Part shown: in pieces, positions 6,551 to 10,508 of the stretch
Layout of the letters: each line of letters begins with the position of its first letter
How positions within the stretch are numbered: position 1 is the first letter of the stretch
Source of the DNA: an uncultured Verrucomicrobiota bacterium
Lineage (GTDB): Bacteria > Verrucomicrobiota > Verrucomicrobiia > Limisphaerales > UBA1096
Direction: 5' to 3'
Assembly: GCA_913050205.1 (NCBI GenBank)
Contig: CAJXAU010000029.1
Coordinates: 1-10,508 of the forward strand
Length of the DNA stretch: 10,508 nt
Notes under the pieces: model-generated
The model's input: only the letters and a program-made list of their open reading frames with translations
Told to the model about the DNA's origin: nothing
Databases searched by the model: none
Position numbers and translations under genes: made by a program

Positions 6551-7915
6551 TCAGCGGGGTAACGTCTCGGGCAGATCCGCTATGACGTAGGCCATAACGG
6601 CCATGGCTGCAACGCACTGGTTGAACTCGCCTACGTCGAGTTTATCAATCGTGTCAGCGTCGGTGTGGTGGTACCAAAAGTATTTCTCCCGATCGACTTC
6701 AAGATGCATCACCGGCACGCCACCGCGGACCAGCTTGAGGACGTCGGCACCACGGCAGCCCTTGTCGATACGGCCTGCGCCAATGGGGTCGAGCAGTTTG
6801 CCAACGCCCTGAATAATCTCCATGCCACGTCCACTACCAAGGAAGCCGAACCCGGTGGGCTTGAACACGCCGGAGTCCGACTCGATTGCAAGTGTGTGTT
6901 TGGCCAAGGCCTTCTCGTGTCGCTGCGCGTATTGCAGGGCACCCTGAATGCCGTTTTCCTCATTGGTCCAAAGGACGATGCGCACGGTGCGCCTTGGTTT
7001 GAGGCCAAGCTTGAGCATCAATCTGGCAGCTTCCCACGCGGCGAGACAACCGCCGCCGTCGTCCATCGCGCCCTGCCCAATGTCCCACGAGTCGATGTGG
7101 CCGCTGACGATCACGATCTCTTCCGGTTTTTCCCGGCCGGGAATCTCAGCAATGACATTTCGGGAGACGCCATCGGGCAGCATGTGTGCCTCCATCATTA
7201 GCCGTACCTTAATCCTTTCACCACGGGCCGCCATTCGCGTGAGCATATTGGCGTCCTCAAGGGAAAGGGCGGCGTGCGGGATTTTTTTAACCCCTTTGGC
7301 GTACGACATGCCGCCGGTATGCGGGGTCTGCATCGAGAATGGCCCCACCGAACGGATCAGGCTGGCCACCGCGCCGGCCCTCGCCGCATGGATCGCTCCC
7401 TGCGTGCGGACAATGACCGTCTCCCGGTACTCGGTAAATGGGACGTTGAAGAGGACGATTTTGCCCTTTGCCTCGGCGGCTCTTTTCTTCAGGTCATCAA
7501 ACCCACTGACAACCAGCACTTCTGCGGTGATGCCTTCTTTCGGGGTGCCGATGCTGCCGCCGAGCCCCAGCATCGGCAGCTTGCGATAACGCGGTGCGAT
7601 CATCTCAACAGACTCTCTGCCACGTACCCAGCGGGGAACCCGTACCGCCTCACCTCGGACATTTTTGAAACCGTCCTTTTTCATCTCAGCAAGACACCAG
7701 TCGATGGCATCTTCGAGATTTTTGGAGCCAGTAAACCGCGGGCCGAACGTGTCACACATCGTTGCGAGGCGAGTGAAACCAAACAGGCTGTTCGTTGCCG
7801 CCTGCGTCAGGCGTTGGGCCTCTAATTGATAGTCCTTTGGGGAGTCTCCCGCAGCGAATGCGTCCGCTGCTCCAAGGCCAAGCGCAGCGAAGAAAATCAG
7901 TTTGGTGAACTTCAT
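6551..7915 (-). CDS. Secreted M28 family metallopeptidase, carboxypeptidase Q-like
   Basis: 454 residues from the ATG at 7915, chosen because MKFTKLIFFAALGLGAADAFA is a classical signal peptide; the longer open frame up to 8077 is a shadow of the PHP gene. An inserted PA-like region (about 115-220) precedes the catalytic core. The di-zinc ligand set of family M28 is intact: H273 (SGHIDSWD, with D275 as accessory Asp), D285 (GAMDDGGG), E319/E320 (NEENG, catalytic Glu and zinc ligand), D347 (ESDSG) and H416/H417 (YHHTDADT). The GHIDSWDIGQGAMDDGGG signature is typical of plasma glutamate carboxypeptidase/carboxypeptidase Q, which removes residues from small peptides. Expected role: extracytoplasmic hydrolysis of peptides; substrate unknown. 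It starts 4 nt after the PHP gene stop, so the two are probably one operon. No convincing Shine-Dalgarno is seen. Confidence 0.93.
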   Translation of the reverse strand: MKFTKLIFFAALGLGAADAFAAGDSPKDYQLEAQRLTQAATNSLFGFTRLATMCDTFGPRFTGSKNLEDAIDWCLAEMKKDGFKNVRGEAVRVPRWVRGRESVEMIAPRYRKLPMLGLGGSIGTPKEGITAEVLVVSGFDDLKKRAAEAKGKIVLFNVPFTEYRETVIVRTQGAIHAARAGAVASLIRSVGPFSMQTPHTGGMSYAKGVKKIPHAALSLEDANMLTRMAARGERIKVRLMMEAHMLPDGVSRNVIAEIPGREKPEEIVIVSGHIDSWDIGQGAMDDGGGCLAAWEAARLMLKLGLKPRRTVRIVLWTNEENGIQGALQYAQRHEKALAKHTLAIESDSGVFKPTGFGFLGSGRGMEIIQGVGKLLDPIGAGRIDKGCRGADVLKLVRGGVPVMHLEVDREKYFWYHHTDADTIDKLDVGEFNQCVAAMAVMAYVIADLPETLPR

Positions 7916-7919
7916 CAGG

Positions 7920-9161
7920 TTATTTTTTTTGCGGTCGAACCGGTTGAAGCCAGGCGCGCTCGAATTCGCCGGCGACGTAGGGGTTGGCCTTCTTTTTGGA
8001 AGACACGATTTCGGCGCGGACGTATAGCTCGTCACCCTTGAATGTGTAGTTGGGTTCGAGTGACTGCGCTTGGCCAAGGACCACGCCGATACCGGCGTCG
8101 CTTGGCTTGGTTGAGTTGCGCTTGGCCAAGTCGGGACTTTTCTCGAAATTCTTACGTGTGCCGATAAATGTGGTGGTGTACGTCACACCGGGTTCTGGCT
8201 TTATTTTGAACTTCAACGATTTGCCGTCGCTATGCATAGAGGAAAGCGTCACGCCGCTGGAGGAGTAAAAATTGCCCTGCTCCATCGCGCCAATGAGGTT
8301 TGCCGGTGAGAGCGACTTGGCCTGCACCATCACCCAACCGCGCCCGGTGTTGCTCTTGCCCACGGCTTGTTGGTGGTAGTTGTGGGAATCGTCCGTGGCG
8401 AGGCCAAACATCAGCGGCAGTTTGTACACACCGGTGCGATAGGCATTAATGATATCCCACATCTGGCTTGTGCTGAGGTGATCCTTGTCGCCCTGATTGT
8501 TGACTGCCGGATGGCCATTGTAGACTTCGAAAAACCGTTCACCCTTTAGCTCGATCATGTCGGTCGGCTTCAGCGCCCAGCCGAAGTTTGGATGGTTGAT
8601 ATGCGGGAACATCGGCTGCCCCGTTTTCTTCCGTTGCTCCAACACGGCGTTGACATTGTTTTGCAGCACGGCAGCCGGACTGGTCCCGCCTCGGGGTGCG
8701 ATGTGGTTCTTGAGGTTGGTCGCATTTAGATGGATGGGCAGTCCCTGAAAGCGATCGGTAATCTCTTCCGACTGCATCAAAAGGAAGCTCCCCGGCACAC
8801 TAAGTTTGGACTGATATTCCTTGAATGTTTTGAGCCGAACTTGAGGGATGTTTTTTTCGACCTTGTGCTCCACCCATTTGTCTCCAAATCGTTTCAGATA
8901 TTTTTCAAACGCCACCCTGCCTCCTGCGTTTTTCTCCACGTGAATCCAACGCTGCCCTTCGGCTAAAATATTGTGATCTGAGATGCCGAGGAAATGATAC
9001 CCATTGCTGCGATACCAATCGGCGATCATCTCAGGGTAATCATCCCCGTCGCTCCAGAGCGAGTGCGTGTGAAGGTTCCCCTTCCACCAACGAGGCTCGT
9101 CAGCATTGAGGTTGGTAGAAGCAAGCGCGAATACTATCGGGATAAGACTTTTAAAATTCAT
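7920..9161 (-). CDS. Secreted PHP-domain metallohydrolase
   Basis: 413 residues with a signal peptide (MNFKSLIPIVFALASTNLNA, cleavage near residue 20). The PHP metal-binding motifs appear in order: NLHTHSLWSDG (H31, H33, D38), GISDHN (D62, H63), an acidic QSEE (E132/E133), FPHINHPN (H187, H190), YNGHP (H217) and TDDSH (D258, H260). These fit a multinuclear metal centre for phosphoester, carbamate or amide hydrolysis, as in PHP-type phosphoesterases or CehA/McbA-type hydrolases; which one is undetermined. From about residue 300 a beta-rich C-terminal domain follows and carries two iterated palindromes. The signal peptide argues against a housekeeping role such as histidinol phosphatase. The start ATG has no Shine-Dalgarno. 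The gene ends with an A8 run before TAA, 4 nt ahead of the M28 gene. Confidence 0.88.
   Translation of the reverse strand: MNFKSLIPIVFALASTNLNADEPRWWKGNLHTHSLWSDGDDYPEMIADWYRSNGYHFLGISDHNILAEGQRWIHVEKNAGGRVAFEKYLKRFGDKWVEHKVEKNIPQVRLKTFKEYQSKLSVPGSFLLMQSEEITDRFQGLPIHLNATNLKNHIAPRGGTSPAAVLQNNVNAVLEQRKKTGQPMFPHINHPNFGWALKPTDMIELKGERFFEVYNGHPAVNNQGDKDHLSTSQMWDIINAYRTGVYKLPLMFGLATDDSHNYHQQAVGKSNTGRGWVMVQAKSLSPANLIGAMEQGNFYSSSGVTLSSMHSDGKSLKFKIKPEPGVTYTTTFIGTRKNFEKSPDLAKRNSTKPSDAGIGVVLGQAQSLEPNYTFKGDELYVRAEIVSSKKKANPYVAGEFERAWLQPVRPQKK
8069..8078. repeat. Iterated palindrome in PHP gene
   Basis: CTTGGCCAAG, read as Val-Leu-Gly-Gln-Ala in the C-terminal domain; paired with a copy 52 bp away that is read in the other frame (Leu-Ala-Lys). 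Confidence 0.9.
8121..8130. repeat. Iterated palindrome in PHP gene
   Basis: CTTGGCCAAG, read as Asp-Leu-Ala-Lys-Arg in a probable loop (KSPDLAKRNSTKPSDAG) of the C-terminal domain. Confidence 0.9.
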
Positions 9162-9173
9162 ACGGAGACCGCC

Positions 9174-9202
9174 ACAGTAGGGCCGTCTTTTTTTTCGTTC
9201 AA
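9174..9202 (-). promoter_or_regulatory. Weak candidate sigma-70 promoter for PHP gene
   Basis: On the minus strand TTGAAC (9202-9197), a 17-nt A-rich spacer and TACTGT (9179-9174) match the -35 and -10 consensus at 4 and 3 positions. The predicted start would fall only about 6 nt before the ATG at 9161, giving an almost leaderless mRNA, which would fit the absence of a Shine-Dalgarno. It is the only promoter-like spacing I see in this 94-bp gap, but the match is poor. Confidence 0.25.
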
Positions 9203-9255
9203 GTGCTGAGTTTAGCCGCCGCTTACTATGAGCTGGTCAGGCTGGAGGCCCCGCA

Positions 9256-9966
9256 TCAAGGGTCATTTTCAGCCGTGAATACGCTCAGGAGGATGGCTTC
9301 CTTTGTTTTCCAGAGGAGCGACATGCTCATCGACAAGGGGACGAGAACGAAGGCCACGAACAGCCACGGACGCATTATCAGTGCGAAATCCAACAATTGC
9401 AGGATGAGTACCGGGGGATTGCTGATGAACGAGAGCAGGAATATCAGCCCGAAACCGACTGGGATCACCGCCAGTAGGGCTCGATTCATTTTTGAAAACA
9501 ATTGCGATTCCAGCCGAAGCGTCTCGTCCGGCAACATGGCAGCCAGGCGGGCGAGTACCTTGTTAAGGGCCATGAGATAAAAAACAAAGGCCAGAGCCAA
9601 CAACCACACGAGATTGGCAAAGTAGAGCTCGTCCGGGGCCCGATGGTGCCAGTGCAGAAACGGAGACAGGCCAAGGTTGACGAGTCCCCAAATCTTCGCT
9701 TGGCCAAGCGCACTCTGCCAGACCCGTTCCTGCGGTTGAAACGGCCCGAGCATGTGGAGTCCGTACCAGAGCATGCCGAACGACACGGGCGGAAGCAGCA
9801 TGCCGACCGGATAGGCGGCATACGTCCAGTTTGAGATGATGGCCATGGTGGTAACGACCAGCGCGATCGGCAGCCCCCAAAAGAGGATCGATGTACCGCG
9901 TACCACTTTGGCCAGCGAAGGTAAAAGGTCTGGGGGTTGTGTCGTCTCCGGTGCGTCCACGGTCAA
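9256..9966 (-). CDS. Uncharacterised multi-pass inner-membrane protein
   Basis: 236 residues of a family I do not recognise. After a short polar N-terminus (about 20 residues, Pro/Thr-rich) hydrophobic segments are visible at roughly 25-44, 52-72, 92-106 (weak), 114-137, 162-182 and 196-218, so five or six membrane helices. The loop near 103-113 contains FLHWHHRAPDE, a His-rich motif that might bind a metal or form a site near the membrane face. There is no signal peptide and no known catalytic motif. The best start is a TTG at 9966-9964, whose TTGA overlaps the speA stop by 4 nt; a GTG two codons later (9960) is an alternative. The overlap implies translation coupled to speA, suggesting a link with polyamine metabolism or transport, though overlap alone does not prove it. 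Confidence 0.8.
   Translation of the reverse strand: MTVDAPETTQPPDLLPSLAKVVRGTSILFWGLPIALVVTTMAIISNWTYAAYPVGMLLPPVSFGMLWYGLHMLGPFQPQERVWQSALGQAKIWGLVNLGLSPFLHWHHRAPDELYFANLVWLLALAFVFYLMALNKVLARLAAMLPDETLRLESQLFSKMNRALLAVIPVGFGLIFLLSFISNPPVLILQLLDFALIMRPWLFVAFVLVPLSMSMSLLWKTKEAILLSVFTAENDP
9697..9710. repeat. Iterated palindrome, 14-bp perfect copy
   Basis: CGCTTGGCCAAGCG, core at 9699-9708, read as Ala-Leu-Gly-Gln-Ala in a loop of the membrane protein (WQSALGQAKIWG). Confidence 0.92.
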
Positions 9967-10508
9967 AAGCTCAGGTAGGTCTGATCCTGTAATCCAAGGG
10001 TGTACTCGTCGAGCAGGCGCATGCCTTCCGACGGCTTGAGTTGGTCGCTGTGTATCGCTTTGTCGATCTGTTTTTTAACGCTGCGCACGAGGGCTTTTTC
10101 ATCGTATTGAACCATGTCCAGCACGCCGGCGATCGAGGTTCCCCTGATCACCTCCTCAATGTAGTAGCCGCTTTCCTCGTCGGGATCGAGAAACACGTGC
10201 ACCTCATTCACACGGCCGAACAGGTTGTGCATGTCGCCCATGATGTCCTGATACGCGCCCATTAGGAAAAACCCGAGGTGATATGGGCCGGGCTCATTCG
10301 TGTTCAGCAGGTGCAACGGAAGGGTATCGCGTTGGGCCTCCGGATCGATGAAATGATCAACCTGCCCATCAGAGTCGCAGGTGATGTCCACCAACCGCGC
10401 CTCGCGGTTTGGGGCACGATCCAACGCCTGCAGTGGCATGATGGGAAACAGTTGTTTCAACGCCCAGTGATCGATCAGTGACTGGAACACGGAGAAGTTG
10501 CAGAGGTA
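9963..10508 (-). CDS. speA: Biosynthetic arginine decarboxylase, C-terminal part
   Basis: The last 181 residues of the protein; the 5' part lies beyond the right edge, so no start is visible. The fragment begins YLCNFSVFQSLIDHWA, matching the SpeA segment that precedes FPIMPL. It then shows DITCDSDG (Cys at fragment residue 44, the conserved active-site motif of this PLP-dependent decarboxylase family), PYHLGFFLMGAYQDIMGDMH followed by NLFGR, and the usual C-terminal tail. SpeA converts arginine to agmatine plus CO2, the first step of the agmatine route to putrescine and other polyamines, in the cytoplasm. Full-length family members are about 630-660 residues, so roughly the last quarter is here. 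Its TGA overlaps the start of the membrane-protein gene. Confidence 0.95.
   Translation of the reverse strand, partial: YLCNFSVFQSLIDHWALKQLFPIMPLQALDRAPNREARLVDITCDSDGQVDHFIDPEAQRDTLPLHLLNTNEPGPYHLGFFLMGAYQDIMGDMHNLFGRVNEVHVFLDPDEESGYYIEEVIRGTSIAGVLDMVQYDEKALVRSVKKQIDKAIHSDQLKPSEGMRLLDEYTLGLQDQTYLSF

Noticed and set aside
6462..6617. N-terminal extension of the di-heme protein from a GTG at 6617
   Set aside because: It would overlap the M28 gene by 67 nt and place 52 residues before a good signal peptide; the ATG at 6461 is more plausible.
7916..8077. N-terminal extension of the M28 peptidase to 8077
   Set aside because: This stretch encodes the C-terminus of the PHP protein in another frame; the ATG at 7915 opens a clean signal peptide.
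329..9708. Reading the iterated palindromes as insertion-sequence ends, REP elements or a CRISPR array
   Set aside because: Copies lack constant spacers, target duplications and any transposase or Cas gene, and are almost all inside coding sequence, unlike REP elements.

Overview
The window is about 10.5 kb of fairly GC-rich bacterial DNA in which every supportable gene lies on the minus strand. The gene content points to the PVC superphylum, most likely Verrucomicrobiota or Planctomycetota. It includes a di-heme 'planctomycete cytochrome c' protein (DUF1587/1595/1592/1588/1585 architecture), a Tat-exported DUF1552 protein, an exported HEAT-repeat protein, an exported EF-hand protein and biosynthetic arginine decarboxylase. 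The lineage is inferred from families, not from a database match.

In transcription order (right to left): the C-terminal part of speA (9963-10508, running off the right edge) overlaps by 4 nt a small multi-pass membrane protein (9256-9966). After a 94-bp gap with a weak candidate promoter comes a secreted PHP-type metallohydrolase (7920-9161). Four nt later comes a secreted M28 carboxypeptidase-Q-like peptidase (6551-7915). After another 89 bp comes the di-heme DUF1592-type protein (4092-6461), which overlaps the DUF1552 gene (2750-4099) by 8 nt. A clear intrinsic terminator (2700-2723) closes that unit. Beyond it lie the HEAT-repeat protein (496-2694) and a left-edge partial EF-hand protein (1-392). 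Six of the eight products carry recognisable export signals, so the middle of the window looks like a periplasmic/extracellular hydrolase and redox locus; no substrate can be named.

The most striking feature is not a gene. The perfect 10-bp palindrome CTTGGCCAAG occurs 13 times (about 0.01 expected by chance in a window of this size), often extended to CGCTTGGCCAAGCG. Three further copies differ at one outer base. Twelve of the 13 are inside coding sequence, in two reading frames (Leu-Ala-Lys and Leu-Gly-Gln). They often occur in close pairs, including two tandem pairs with 12-bp spacing. This resembles the highly iterated palindrome HIP1 of cyanobacteria but has a different sequence, and is the best candidate here for an undescribed genome-wide system. 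There is no mobile element, CRISPR array, tRNA or rRNA, and no gene-free stretch longer than about 105 bp.
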